A stretch of DNA of 64,000 nt from Alkalihalobacillus sp. LMS6. GTDB taxonomy: Bacteria > Bacillota > Bacilli > Bacillales > Bacillaceae_D. The notes under the pieces were generated by a model, which was not told where the DNA came from, searched no databases, and saw only the letters and a program-made list of their open reading frames with translations. This document shows positions 16,403 through 25,461 of this stretch, in pieces. The stretch's first letter is position 1. Each line of letters starts with the position of its first letter. A program made the translations under genes and the position numbers. The stretch is from positions 740,001-804,000 of the forward strand of contig NZ_CP093302.1 in assembly GCF_024362765.1 (NCBI RefSeq). The letters are read 5' to 3'.

Positions 16403-17464
16403 ATGAAACTAGCCGTTTTTGGAATGAATCATGGTTTTAAATTCGCTGAAGAAATCAAGAAAATGAAAGGGGTTTCTTTAGTGGCGGTAGCTGGAAACGA
16501 TCTACTTTCACAAGAGCGAGCATCTTTGTTAGAAGTGCCTTTATACACGGATTATCAAACATTAATAGCTGAAAATTCTTTAGACGGTGTGATTGTTACA
16601 TTACCTAATCAACTTCATCATGAAGCTGTAAAAATGTGTGCAGATGCGGGTATTCATTGTCTTGTAGAAAAGCCGATTGCTGATACGGTTTCATTGGGAA
16701 AAGAAATGGTAGATTATTGCAAGGAAAAAGAAATCAAGCTCTTAGTCGGCCATCATCGTCGATACTCTAGTAAGCTTAATGCGCTACGACGATTAATACA
16801 AGAGAAGAAGATTGGCAAACTCATTAGTGTAAATATGATGTGGGTACTAGCGAAAGACAAGCCCTACTACAACGAACCGTGGCGAGTTAAAAAAGGTGGA
16901 GGACCATTACTCATTAATGGGATACACGATATAGATAATTTGCGGTATGTTACGAATGCAGAAGTTGAAAGCGTTTACGCATTGGGGAAAAATTTAATTC
17001 GTGGAAACAACGTAGAAGATTCCCTAAGTGCCATGATGGAGCTGAATAACGGGGCAACGGTCAATTATTTTTTATCCGATGGTGTGCCGGCACCGTGGTC
17101 TTATGAGTTAACGATGAAGGAAAATGTTAAATATCCTAAATATGATGAGGATTGTTATTACTTCTTTGGCACAGAAGGGAGTATCGCCTTTCCGAGTATG
17201 CGGATGTATCGCTATAAGGAAGAGTCTTATGGGTGGGAACATAGCCTTGTGGAAGAGGCGATCGAGTTTGAAAGCATGGTTGATCCAATTGTTGAAGAGT
17301 TGGTTCATTTCACTAAGGTCATAAGAGGCCTTGAAGAACCGAGAGTTCCTGGTGAAGAAGGAGTAAAAACGCTGGAAGTCATTGAGGCAATACGCTGTTC
17401 TATAAATAAGGGTAAAAAGGTACACATGAATCTTATTAATGAAACTAGTTCTAGTCAATTGTAA
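16403..17464 (+). CDS. Gfo/Idh/MocA-family NAD(P)-dependent dehydrogenase
   Basis: This protein of about 353 residues has an N-terminal Rossmann fold and the family motif VEKPIADTVSLG (about residue 93), followed by the catalytic-domain start LLVGHHRRYSSKLNALRRL and the HDIDNLRY motif (INGIHDIDNL) carrying the catalytic-site histidine and aspartate. Members oxidise or reduce sugars, inositols and hydroxyacids. It is the first gene of the operon reading into dctPQM, so it probably modifies the imported compound. AGGGGG at 16391-16396 favours the second of two adjacent ATG codons. Confidence 0.85.
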   Translation: MKLAVFGMNHGFKFAEEIKKMKGVSLVAVAGNDLLSQERASLLEVPLYTDYQTLIAENSLDGVIVTLPNQLHHEAVKMCADAGIHCLVEKPIADTVSLGKEMVDYCKEKEIKLLVGHHRRYSSKLNALRRLIQEKKIGKLISVNMMWVLAKDKPYYNEPWRVKKGGGPLLINGIHDIDNLRYVTNAEVESVYALGKNLIRGNNVEDSLSAMMELNNGATVNYFLSDGVPAPWSYELTMKENVKYPKYDEDCYYFFGTEGSIAFPSMRMYRYKEESYGWEHSLVEEAIEFESMVDPIVEELVHFTKVIRGLEEPRVPGEEGVKTLEVIEAIRCSINKGKKVHMNLINETSSSQL

Positions 17465-17485
17465 CGATCAAAAGGGGGACGCAAC

Positions 17486-18493
17486 ATGAAGCGTATCTTA
17501 CTTTTTATAAGTTGTTTAGTACCGCTAGCAGCGTGCACGGTAACCGGGCATGCCGACGAACAGAAGATCATGAGAATTGCAAACACAACACCTGAAGATC
17601 GTTCTCTTAGTCAAGCACTTTACCAGTTTGCTGAACGATTAGAAGAGGAAACAAACGACTCCATTCAAGTAGAAGTTTATACAAATGGACAGATAGGTGG
17701 GGATCGTGAACTGTTTGAAGGTATGCAGTTTAATACGATTCAAGGGGCAACAATGTCGACCGGACCCATCGCACAATTTGTCCCAACCTTTAATGTGCTA
17801 GAATTGCCATTTCTATTTGAGAATGAAGAGAATGCGTATCAGCTTTTAGATGGGCCGATCGGTCAAGATCTATTAGAAGAATTAGAGCCACAAAAAGTAA
17901 TTGGAATTAACTATTTTGAAAACGGATTCAGAGTGTTGACAAATAATGAAAAAGAGATTGAGAAGCTTGAAGATGTGCAAGGATTGGACTTAAGAACGTT
18001 AGAAAACAGATGGCATATGCAAATCTGGAGTGAACTTGGTGCCAATCCTACACCGATGAACTATGGTGAAGTGTATATTGGCTTAGAACAGGGGACGATT
18101 GCTGGTCAGGAGAATCCTATTGGAAACGTTGTAAATAGTCACTTTTATGAAGTTCAACAGTATTTAACAATGACAAATCACATTTATAATGCGAGTCCGT
18201 TTATGGTAAGTGAAGCTTTTTGGGAAACGCTGACCGAGGATGAAAGACAAGCTGTTGAAAAGGTAGCAGATGAAGTCCAGCATAATCAGCGATTAGCCAA
18301 TCAGCAAGAAGCGGAGGCGAGTCGCAGTTACTTAGAAGAAAGAGGTATAACCATTTCTGAACTAACGAGTGAGGAGCGTCAACGTTGGATTACGGCAACG
18401 AACCCAGTTCGGGAAAGGTTCGAAAATATTGAAGGGAATCATGATTGGATGCAGCGTATACAGGAACATATACAAGCAACGAATCAGGAATAA
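17486..18493 (+). CDS. dctP: TRAP transporter solute-binding protein DctP
   Basis: This 335-residue substrate-binding lipoprotein has an N-terminal signal with lipobox LAAC (MKRILLFISCLVPLAAC). The DctP fold is shown by ETNDSIQVEVYTNGQIGGDR, LELPFLFENEENAYQLLDGP, the GLDLRTLENRW segment with the arginine that normally clamps a carboxylate, and GEVYIGLEQGTIAGQENP. The ligand should therefore be an organic acid. It is followed closely by dctQ and dctM. Confidence 0.9.
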   Translation: MKRILLFISCLVPLAACTVTGHADEQKIMRIANTTPEDRSLSQALYQFAERLEEETNDSIQVEVYTNGQIGGDRELFEGMQFNTIQGATMSTGPIAQFVPTFNVLELPFLFENEENAYQLLDGPIGQDLLEELEPQKVIGINYFENGFRVLTNNEKEIEKLEDVQGLDLRTLENRWHMQIWSELGANPTPMNYGEVYIGLEQGTIAGQENPIGNVVNSHFYEVQQYLTMTNHIYNASPFMVSEAFWETLTEDERQAVEKVADEVQHNQRLANQQEAEASRSYLEERGITISELTSEERQRWITATNPVRERFENIEGNHDWMQRIQEHIQATNQE

Positions 18494-18502
18494 GGAGGGG
18501 CT

Positions 18503-19042
18503 ATGATGAAGGTCTTCCGAATGGTCGAACAGCACATAGAAGAGGTGCTATTAGTGATCATTTTATCCATAATGGTTATAGCAATCTCACTACAAATTTT
18601 TATGCGCTTTGTATTAGGCACTTCTCTTGGCTGGTCAGAAGAGTTAGCGCGTTACTGTTTTATTTATCTCGTGTTTATCGGTATTAGCTATGGTGTGAAA
18701 GAAGAGCGACATATTAAAATTGATGCGATTCTCTCCTTTTTAAATGAGAAGAGGCAACTCGTTTTTAATTTAATTGTTTACGGGTTATTTTTATTATTTG
18801 CTATATTTATCGTCGTCTATGGAGGCGCAATGAGTTTAGAAATTATCCAGCTTGGACAAGTTACGCCTGGATTAGGGATGGAGATGGGCTATGTGTATTT
18901 AGCCGCACCTATCGGGATGCTCATGACGAGTGTACGAATTATTCAAAAGATTAAACATGAATGGGAGAATTACGATAGAGCCAATCAATCTTCTCATATT
19001 AAAGAGACGTATCCGTTTCATTCAAAACGGCAGGAGGGATGA
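18503..19042 (+). CDS. dctQ: TRAP transporter small permease DctQ
   Basis: This 179-residue membrane protein has four hydrophobic segments and the family motif FVLGTSLGWSEELARYCFIY between the first two. It bridges DctP and DctM in sodium- or proton-driven uptake of organic acids. A GGAGGGG site precedes the ATG. Its stop overlaps the start region of dctM. Confidence 0.88.
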   Translation: MMKVFRMVEQHIEEVLLVIILSIMVIAISLQIFMRFVLGTSLGWSEELARYCFIYLVFIGISYGVKEERHIKIDAILSFLNEKRQLVFNLIVYGLFLLFAIFIVVYGGAMSLEIIQLGQVTPGLGMEMGYVYLAAPIGMLMTSVRIIQKIKHEWENYDRANQSSHIKETYPFHSKRQEG

Positions 19043-19044
19043 CT

Positions 19045-20319
19045 GTGACAGCAGCTGTGTTGTTCGGTAGCTTTGCGAGCTTACTCGCTTTAAGTGCGCC
19101 TATCGGAATTGCTTTAATCTTAGCATCCATATTAGCGCTAATTGTGGCAGGGACAATGCCGTTGGAATTTACTGTTCAAAGCTTTATAACGGCAATTGAT
19201 TCATTCCCTATAATGGCTGTACCATTTTTTATTTTAGCTGGTGAGCTAATGGCAAAAGGGGGTTTGTCAAGACGGCTTTTTGAATTAGCAAAAACCCTTG
19301 TTGGCAATTATACTGGTGGATTTGCAATGGCAGCCGTCATTACGTGTTTGTTTTTCTCAGCAATTTCAGGGTCAGGTCCTGCAACGGTGGCTGCAGTAGG
19401 GGGAATTATGATTCCTGCAATGATTGAAATGGGTTACGACAAGCGTTTTGCAACGGCATTAATTGCGGCAGCAGGCGCTTTAGGCGTCATTTTGCCGCCG
19501 AGTATTCCATTAATTGTTTACGGAGTCACGAGCGGTGTATCTGTAGGAGATTTATTTATCGCTGCAGTTATCCCAGGACTGCTTGTAACGGTTAGCTTAC
19601 TTGTGTATTCCTATCTTTACGCAAAAGCAAAGGGATATAAAGGTTCTAAAGAAAGGTTTTCAATAAAAAAGGTAGGGAGAGCGTTTTGGGATGCAAAATG
19701 GGCGCTACTTGTCCCGGTCATTATATTAGGCGGTATTTATAGTGGTTTCTTTACGCCGACAGAAGCAGCAGCGGTTGCCGTCATTTACGGTTTAGTAGCA
19801 GGGTTTTTCTTATATAAAGAATTAAAATGGAGTCAACTATATGATATTTTTAAAAATTCGGCGTTAACGACAGCGACAATTTTATTTATTATCGCAGCAG
19901 CGACTGTATTTGGTCGCGTGATGACGATTGAACAAATGCCAGAAACGATTGCATCAACAATTCTCGCTGTGTCCGATCAAAAAATCATCATTATCTTATT
20001 AATTACAGCCATGCTCCTGCTTATTGGCACGGTCATGGATACTACGGCGGCGATTATTATTTTTACACCGTTGTTAGTGCCTGTCGGAATGGAGCTCGGG
20101 TATGATCCCATTCATTTTGCGATGCTTGTCATTTTGAATCTAGCAATTGGGTTCATTACACCACCAATTGGTGTGAATTTGTTTGTCGCATCGAGTATAT
20201 CGAACTTATCGATTGTGACACTATCAAAAGCAATTCTACCATTTGTCGGGGTGATGATCTTTAATCTCCTACTCGTCATTTTCATTCCACAACTATCATT
20301 ACTTTTACTAGACAGATAG
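19045..20319 (+). CDS. dctM: TRAP transporter large permease DctM
   Basis: This protein of about 424 residues has 11-12 hydrophobic segments and the DctM/ion-transporter-family motifs SAISGSGPATVAAVGGIMIP, GALGVILPPSIPLIVYG, FTPTEAAAVAVIYG and GFITPPIGVNLFVASS. It is the channel-like subunit. GGAGGG is immediately next to ATG 19039, so GTG 19045 with six-base spacing is the likelier start. The end is followed by the third operator and the metabolic genes. Confidence 0.9.
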   Translation: MTAAVLFGSFASLLALSAPIGIALILASILALIVAGTMPLEFTVQSFITAIDSFPIMAVPFFILAGELMAKGGLSRRLFELAKTLVGNYTGGFAMAAVITCLFFSAISGSGPATVAAVGGIMIPAMIEMGYDKRFATALIAAAGALGVILPPSIPLIVYGVTSGVSVGDLFIAAVIPGLLVTVSLLVYSYLYAKAKGYKGSKERFSIKKVGRAFWDAKWALLVPVIILGGIYSGFFTPTEAAAVAVIYGLVAGFFLYKELKWSQLYDIFKNSALTTATILFIIAAATVFGRVMTIEQMPETIASTILAVSDQKIIIILLITAMLLLIGTVMDTTAAIIIFTPLLVPVGMELGYDPIHFAMLVILNLAIGFITPPIGVNLFVASSISNLSIVTLSKAILPFVGVMIFNLLLVIFIPQLSLLLLDR

Positions 20320-20342
20320 TAGAAGTATCATGAGAGGTTGTG

Positions 20343-20370
20343 TTACAATATACTTGTATACAAGTATAAT
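20343..20370 (+). promoter_or_regulatory. Internal promoter with perfect operator palindrome
   Basis: TTACAA (20343-20348), a 16-base spacer and TATAAT (20365-20370) form a promoter. TATACTTGTATACAAGTATA at 20349-20368 is a perfect 20-bp palindrome filling the spacer and -10, the best example of the motif also seen at 15582 and 16367. Binding of the GntR/FCD regulator here would block the citryl-CoA-lyase-like to CoA-transferase genes. Confidence 0.8.
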
Positions 20371-20400
20371 CTAAAAATTAAGTCAAAGGGTTGTGTTAGT

Positions 20401-21225
20401 ATGGCAGGTCGAAGTGCGTTAGAAACCTATAAACAAGGTGGCGCTTGGTGGGAAACAGATATAAGCGACATTAAAAAAAATGAAATTACCATTCGTGGGA
20501 AAAAAGTTGAAGATTTAATTGGAAACGTTTCCTACACGCAAATGTTGTTCTTCCTTTTAGTAGGTGAGGAGTTGTCGGATCAAAAAGCAAAGTTGTTTGA
20601 AAGCGTTCTTGTAGCAGGAGCGGATCATGGACCTAGGGCACCATCCATTGCTGCTGCTAGAATGGCAGCGACTTGTGGGGTGACGTTTAATTCAGCGGTG
20701 GCTACAGGTGTCAATATGCTTGGCGATGTACACGGTGGCGCTGTAGAGGATTCAATGGCCATTCTGTATGACACAAAGGAGGCAATGAACAAAGGCACAG
20801 GTGACGTTGCACAACAGCTAGATGAAATCCTAGGAGCAGGCAAGAAATTACCTGGTTTTGGCCATCAATTACATGACAATGATCCGAGAGTGAAACGTCT
20901 GTATGAATTGTCTCAGTCTCTGATTGATGATGGTGAGATTACTGGGAATTACTTAAACATTTTAGAACAATACCGGCAAGAGATTTCGACTCGTAAAAAT
21001 CGAACGTTTACGATTAATGTAGATGGTATCTCTGCCGCGATTCAATGTGAATTGGGCATCCCAGCTGAAGCGGCGAAAGGCATTTTTGCCTTATCACGGG
21101 GGATGGGGATCGTGGCACATGCGTACGAAGAACTGCAAAAAGGTACACTCATTAAAGGACCTTGTCCGAATGAAGAGAACCTTGTTCGATATACAGGCAA
21201 AGCACTTGTGAAAGAGGAGGAATGA
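20401..21225 (+). CDS. Citrate-synthase-fold lyase (citryl-CoA lyase-like)
   Basis: This 274-residue protein contains only the active-site half of a citrate synthase, as in citryl-CoA lyase. The catalytic set is present: H76 (GADHGPRAP), H111 (GDVHGGA), H155 in GFGHQLHDNDPR and D208 in INVDGISA, corresponding to pig citrate synthase H238, H274, H320 and D375. Such enzymes cleave a 3-hydroxy-3-carboxyacyl-CoA to acetyl-CoA plus a 2-oxoacid. It begins a five-gene run that ends with a CoA-transferase, which could supply the CoA ester. ATG 20401 is used; the frame is open to 20338 across the promoter. The exact substrate is not known. Confidence 0.78.
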   Translation: MAGRSALETYKQGGAWWETDISDIKKNEITIRGKKVEDLIGNVSYTQMLFFLLVGEELSDQKAKLFESVLVAGADHGPRAPSIAAARMAATCGVTFNSAVATGVNMLGDVHGGAVEDSMAILYDTKEAMNKGTGDVAQQLDEILGAGKKLPGFGHQLHDNDPRVKRLYELSQSLIDDGEITGNYLNILEQYRQEISTRKNRTFTINVDGISAAIQCELGIPAEAAKGIFALSRGMGIVAHAYEELQKGTLIKGPCPNEENLVRYTGKALVKEEE

Positions 21226-22667
21226 TTGAGTTGAAAACAGCCACATCGTTTATAAATGGTAACTGGGTAACACCAGTTGAAAGCGAAGGGATAGAAGTAA
21301 GAAGTCCATATTTAAATGAATTAATTGGGCATCAGTATGAAACGAACGAGCAAGGAGTAGAAGAAGCGCTAGCATCGGCTTTTACTCATAAAAAAGAGAT
21401 TGCTAAATTAGAGCCAATTGAACGATCAGCCATTCTCTATAAAGCGGCAACATTAATGGAAGAGAGACAAGAAGAGCTTGCTAAATTGATTTCTTCGGAA
21501 GTTGGAAAAGCCTTAAAGAATACCCGGGATGAAGTGGGGCGTTCTATCGAGACCCTTATTCAGTCTGCTGAAGAAGCGAAACGTCAATTTGGCGAAACGA
21601 TTCCTGGAGGCGCATCATCTAGAGGAAAGGGCTCAACAGCGATTACGTTCCGTGTGCCAGTAGGCGTCATCGCAGCAATCACACCTTTTAATGCACCGCT
21701 CAATCTAATCTGCCATAAAATTGGCCCAAGTTTTGCTGCTGGAAATGTAACCGTTTTAAAGCCTGCACCGCAAGCACCATTAATTGCGGCTGCGCTAGTG
21801 GAACTCTTACTAGAAGCCGGAATGCCTGCTCAAGCCATCCAAATGGTGCTCGGTGGGCGAGAAATAGGCGAAAAAATTGTGAAAGATTCTCGGACCAATC
21901 TGGTTTCTTTTACAGGTGGTGTGCCAGCCGGTCAACAAATTAGCAAAATATCTGGCATGAAGAAAGTACTGCTCGAACTAGGGGGGAATGCAGGTACAAT
22001 CGTCCATGAAGACGCGGATATAGAGCGAGCCGCTACGCTAGCAACCAAAACTGCTTTTAGTAATTCGGGTCAAAGCTGCATATCGGTTCAGCGAGTGTAT
22101 GTACATGAATCCATCATCGCGACATTTAGTGAAAAAATGAAAGAGAAAACAGCAGCTCTTTATGTTGGTGATCCTCGTGATGAACGGACTGACATCGGTT
22201 GCGTTGTGGCAAAAGATACTGCCGAAAGAATTACGAGCTGGATTGAAGAAGCGGTTTCTGATGGGGCGGAGGTTATCCACGGCGGTTCTGCGAATGGCGC
22301 GCAAGTTCAGCCAACCATTCTAATGAATCCGAAAAAAGAAAGCAAAGTTGTGTGTCAAGAAGTCTTCGGACCTGTCGTAAGCTTAATTCCTTATCGCGAC
22401 TTAGATTGGGCGATCGATGAAGTAAATGATTCTGAGTTTGGCTTACAAGCAGGCTTGTTTACAAAATCGTTAACGGTTGTGAAGAAAGTGACACAAGCTC
22501 TCGATATGGGCGGGATCATTATAAATGGAACGTCGAATTTCCGTCTCGACCATTGGCCATACGGTGGCGTGAAGCATAGTGGAATTGGTCGTGAGGGTCC
22601 AAGGTTTGCAGTAGAAGAAATGAGCGAAACAAAAATGATTGTACTTCAAGACTTTCTGACACTATAA
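21222..22667 (+). CDS. NAD(P)-dependent aldehyde dehydrogenase
   Basis: This 481-residue aldehyde dehydrogenase has the conserved GVIAAITPFNAPLNL, the cofactor loop SFTGGVPAGQQI, the general base ELGGNAGTIV, and catalytic cysteine in SNSGQSCISVQRVYV. It ends with the usual GGVKHSGIGREG. It looks closest to lactaldehyde/succinate-semialdehyde-type enzymes, but the substrate cannot be read from the sequence. ATG 21222 overlaps the previous stop. TTG 21231 has better spacing from GAGGAGG and may be the true start. Operon context suggests it oxidises the aldehyde made by the ThDP enzyme. Confidence 0.88.
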   Translation: MIELKTATSFINGNWVTPVESEGIEVRSPYLNELIGHQYETNEQGVEEALASAFTHKKEIAKLEPIERSAILYKAATLMEERQEELAKLISSEVGKALKNTRDEVGRSIETLIQSAEEAKRQFGETIPGGASSRGKGSTAITFRVPVGVIAAITPFNAPLNLICHKIGPSFAAGNVTVLKPAPQAPLIAAALVELLLEAGMPAQAIQMVLGGREIGEKIVKDSRTNLVSFTGGVPAGQQISKISGMKKVLLELGGNAGTIVHEDADIERAATLATKTAFSNSGQSCISVQRVYVHESIIATFSEKMKEKTAALYVGDPRDERTDIGCVVAKDTAERITSWIEEAVSDGAEVIHGGSANGAQVQPTILMNPKKESKVVCQEVFGPVVSLIPYRDLDWAIDEVNDSEFGLQAGLFTKSLTVVKKVTQALDMGGIIINGTSNFRLDHWPYGGVKHSGIGREGPRFAVEEMSETKMIVLQDFLTL

Positions 22668-22680
22668 GGAGCGATGTACG

Positions 22681-23676
22681 GTGAAAGAGATCTATCTAGA
22701 TCAACCTCAAGTCATGCAAGTCAGAGATGCGCTCCCGTTGCCGAACATCCAAGATGGAGAAGTGAAGATTAAGCTACTTTACGGCGGTATATGTGGATCT
22801 GATTTATCTGTATATAAAGGGAGGCTCCCTCATGCGCAATATCCGCTACGACCAGGTCATGAAATTGTCGGTGAAGTGATTGAGAGCCGAGCGGAACACA
22901 TTAAACCAGGCGGGCGTATCGTTGTCACACCCAATACGTTTTGTGGACAATGTGAGTTTTGTTTAAAAGGCAAACCAAATATTTGTAAAGAAAAACAGTC
23001 GATCGGTATTACGTGTGACGGTGGATTTGCAGAAGAAATGATCGTCCATTCGCGCTATTGTTTACCAATTCCAGATGAACTGTCTGATGAGGCAGCTGTG
23101 TTAATTGAGCCATTATCCGTTATTGTCCACGGGATCAAACAAATTGATATCCAACCTGGTATGCGGGTGCTTATTGTTGGCTGTGGAACAGAAGGGTTGC
23201 TTGCATCTGCGTTAGCTCATCATGTTGGAGGGAATGTAACCGCTATCGATATTAATGCAAATAAATTAGCGTTATTGCAGTCATTTGATGACATTACCCT
23301 CGGTCATCCGATGGACATTGTCGGCGAAACATTTGATATCGTCATTGAAGCCGCAGGTACAAAACAATCAGTCGAATCATGCTTTTCACACTTGAAGCCA
23401 GGCGGAGAACTACTATTAATTGGGATTACACCAGAAGCAACCATCCCTGTCGCGCAAGTTGTTCGAAATGAACAGAAAGTTGTTGGCAGCATTATCTACG
23501 AATTTCCTGCTGATTTTCAGACGAGCGTCTCGTACTTATTAGATGAAACCTTTGACCCAACGATCTTCATTTCAAAAATCAAACCTTTTTATGACTATGA
23601 AGAAGCGTATCAAATGGCGTTAAGCGGCAATTATGCAAAAATCGTACTACAATTTAAAGGAGCTGTTGTCTCATGA
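22681..23676 (+). CDS. Zinc-dependent medium-chain alcohol/polyol dehydrogenase
   Basis: This 331-residue MDR enzyme has the catalytic zinc ligands in GGICGSD and RPGHEIVGEV, and the structural zinc lobe CGQCEFCLKGKPNIC. The Rossmann segment is VLIVGCGTEGLLASALA, with a Cys-Gly-Thr variation on GxGxxG. It starts with GTG after GGAG. It overlaps the ThDP enzyme gene by four bases. It probably acts on a secondary alcohol or the aldehyde of the pathway. Confidence 0.87.
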   Translation: MKEIYLDQPQVMQVRDALPLPNIQDGEVKIKLLYGGICGSDLSVYKGRLPHAQYPLRPGHEIVGEVIESRAEHIKPGGRIVVTPNTFCGQCEFCLKGKPNICKEKQSIGITCDGGFAEEMIVHSRYCLPIPDELSDEAAVLIEPLSVIVHGIKQIDIQPGMRVLIVGCGTEGLLASALAHHVGGNVTAIDINANKLALLQSFDDITLGHPMDIVGETFDIVIEAAGTKQSVESCFSHLKPGGELLLIGITPEATIPVAQVVRNEQKVVGSIIYEFPADFQTSVSYLLDETFDPTIFISKIKPFYDYEEAYQMALSGNYAKIVLQFKGAVVS

Positions 23677-25436
23677 AGAAGCTAGTATCAGAACAACTTG
23701 TAAAGTATTTAGAAAGTCGTGGAGTTGAATATGTGTTTGGTTTGTGCGGTCATACGAATATTGCCGTGCTAGCTGAATTAGACAAAAGCCCAATTAAGTT
23801 TATTAATGTTCGCCATGAGCAAATTGCGTCCCATGCGGCAGATGGGTATGCACGAGCAAAGCGTCAAACGTCTGTAGTATTGAGCCATCTTGGACCTGGT
23901 TTAACGAATGCCGCCACAGGTGTAGCAAATGCGGCACTTGATTCCATTCCAATGGTTGTCATTGCAGGAGACGTTCCAAGTCATTATTACGGGAAGCATC
24001 CACACCAAGAAGTAAATATGCATGCAGATGGCGCTCAATGGGAAATTTATCGTCCGTTTGTGAAACGCGCATGGCGTGTGGATCGTGAAGATTTATTTCC
24101 TGAAATCATGCAAAAGGCGTTTCAATTAGCAGAAAGTGGTCGTCCTGGTCCGGTCCTTGTGTCTGTGCCGATGGACATGTTTTCAAAAGAAGTGGAAGAA
24201 GAGAAGTTTGCGATGTTAAACCATCATACCCAAATGGTCGAAAAACCATCATTAGATGAAGAGACAGCAGAACGAATTGTTGAGACATTAGCACAAGCGG
24301 AACGTCCTGTTATTTATGCAGGTGGGGGCGTTATTCTTTCACAAGCAGAAGAGGAGCTTAGAGCATTTGTAGACCATATGAATATTCCTGTCGCGCATTC
24401 TTTAATGGGCAAAGGTGTCTTGCCTGATGATCATGATTTAACCATTGGCATGACCGGGTTCTGGGGGACAAAATTTATTAATGATCAAACAAAGAATGCT
24501 GATTACTTATTTGGAGTCGGTACACGTTTTTCTGAAGCTGACTCTAGTTCTTGGTACCATGATGTTACGTTTAATTTTCCAAAAACAAAACTGATTCATA
24601 TTGATATTGACTCAAATGAGATTGGCCGTAATTATCCAGTTGAAATTGGCGCGGTCGCTGATTTAAAACGAGCTTTCGTTGCCTTAAATCGTGTGGCGAA
24701 GCGCTTGTATCCAGATGGAATTGACCGCAACGCCAAGTTGAAAGAAGAGATTCAAACCTACCGTCAGTCTTTACGAGCATCTATTAAAGACAACGCGACA
24801 AGTGACGCGTTCCCGATGAAACCTGAACGCATTCTTGCAGATGTTCGCGACGTATTGCCAAGAGACGCATATATCACAACAGATGTAGGCTGGAATAAAA
24901 ATGGCGTTGGTCAACAGTTCCCAATTTATACACCAGGCTCCATTTTAACACCTGGAGGATACGCAACAATGGGCTTTGGGTCCTCTGCTGCACTTGGGGC
25001 AAAACTTGCACAGCCGAACAAAGTGGTTGTGTCCTTAATTGGTGACGGTGGATTTGGTCAAAATCCAGCTGTGCTCGCAACCGCTGTAGAAGAAAACATT
25101 CCAGTTGTCTGGGTTGTCATGAATAATAGTGCATACGGTACAATCGCTGGACTGGAAATGGCTCATTACGATACAACATACGGAACGTTGTTTAAGAAAG
25201 ACGGAGAGAGCTACACACCTAATTTTGCTGAAATCGCAAAAGGATTTGGCGTAAAAGGGATCAAAGTCAAATCGGCAGACGAATTTAAACATGAGCTAAA
25301 AGCCGCCATCGAAGCGAATGAACCAGTAGTGCTTGATGTCGCTATGAGAAACGAACCCGTTCCGACTGACGGTCAATGGAACATTAATGACATTTACTCA
25401 CCTGATAGTGAAAAATCACATGTGAGCATCCCTTAA
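23673..25436 (+). CDS. ThDP-dependent 2-oxoacid decarboxylase/lyase (acetolactate-synthase family)
   Basis: This 587-residue protein has all three ThDP-enzyme domains. The PYR domain has the catalytic glutamate in NVRHEQIASHAADGYARAK and HLGPGLTNAATGVANA, the middle domain has PVIYAGGGVI, and the PP domain has the ThDP/Mg motif GDGGFGQNPAVL ending in VVMNNSAYGT. Enzymes of this family decarboxylate or ligate 2-oxoacids. An ilvN-like regulatory gene is absent and the operon is catabolic, so biosynthetic acetolactate synthase is unlikely. In this operon it could act on the 2-oxoacid released by the lyase. Confidence 0.85.
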   Translation: MKKLVSEQLVKYLESRGVEYVFGLCGHTNIAVLAELDKSPIKFINVRHEQIASHAADGYARAKRQTSVVLSHLGPGLTNAATGVANAALDSIPMVVIAGDVPSHYYGKHPHQEVNMHADGAQWEIYRPFVKRAWRVDREDLFPEIMQKAFQLAESGRPGPVLVSVPMDMFSKEVEEEKFAMLNHHTQMVEKPSLDEETAERIVETLAQAERPVIYAGGGVILSQAEEELRAFVDHMNIPVAHSLMGKGVLPDDHDLTIGMTGFWGTKFINDQTKNADYLFGVGTRFSEADSSSWYHDVTFNFPKTKLIHIDIDSNEIGRNYPVEIGAVADLKRAFVALNRVAKRLYPDGIDRNAKLKEEIQTYRQSLRASIKDNATSDAFPMKPERILADVRDVLPRDAYITTDVGWNKNGVGQQFPIYTPGSILTPGGYATMGFGSSAALGAKLAQPNKVVVSLIGDGGFGQNPAVLATAVEENIPVVWVVMNNSAYGTIAGLEMAHYDTTYGTLFKKDGESYTPNFAEIAKGFGVKGIKVKSADEFKHELKAAIEANEPVVLDVAMRNEPVPTDGQWNINDIYSPDSEKSHVSIP

Positions 25437-25461
25437 AAAAGGAGAGAAGGAGTGTACAAAG

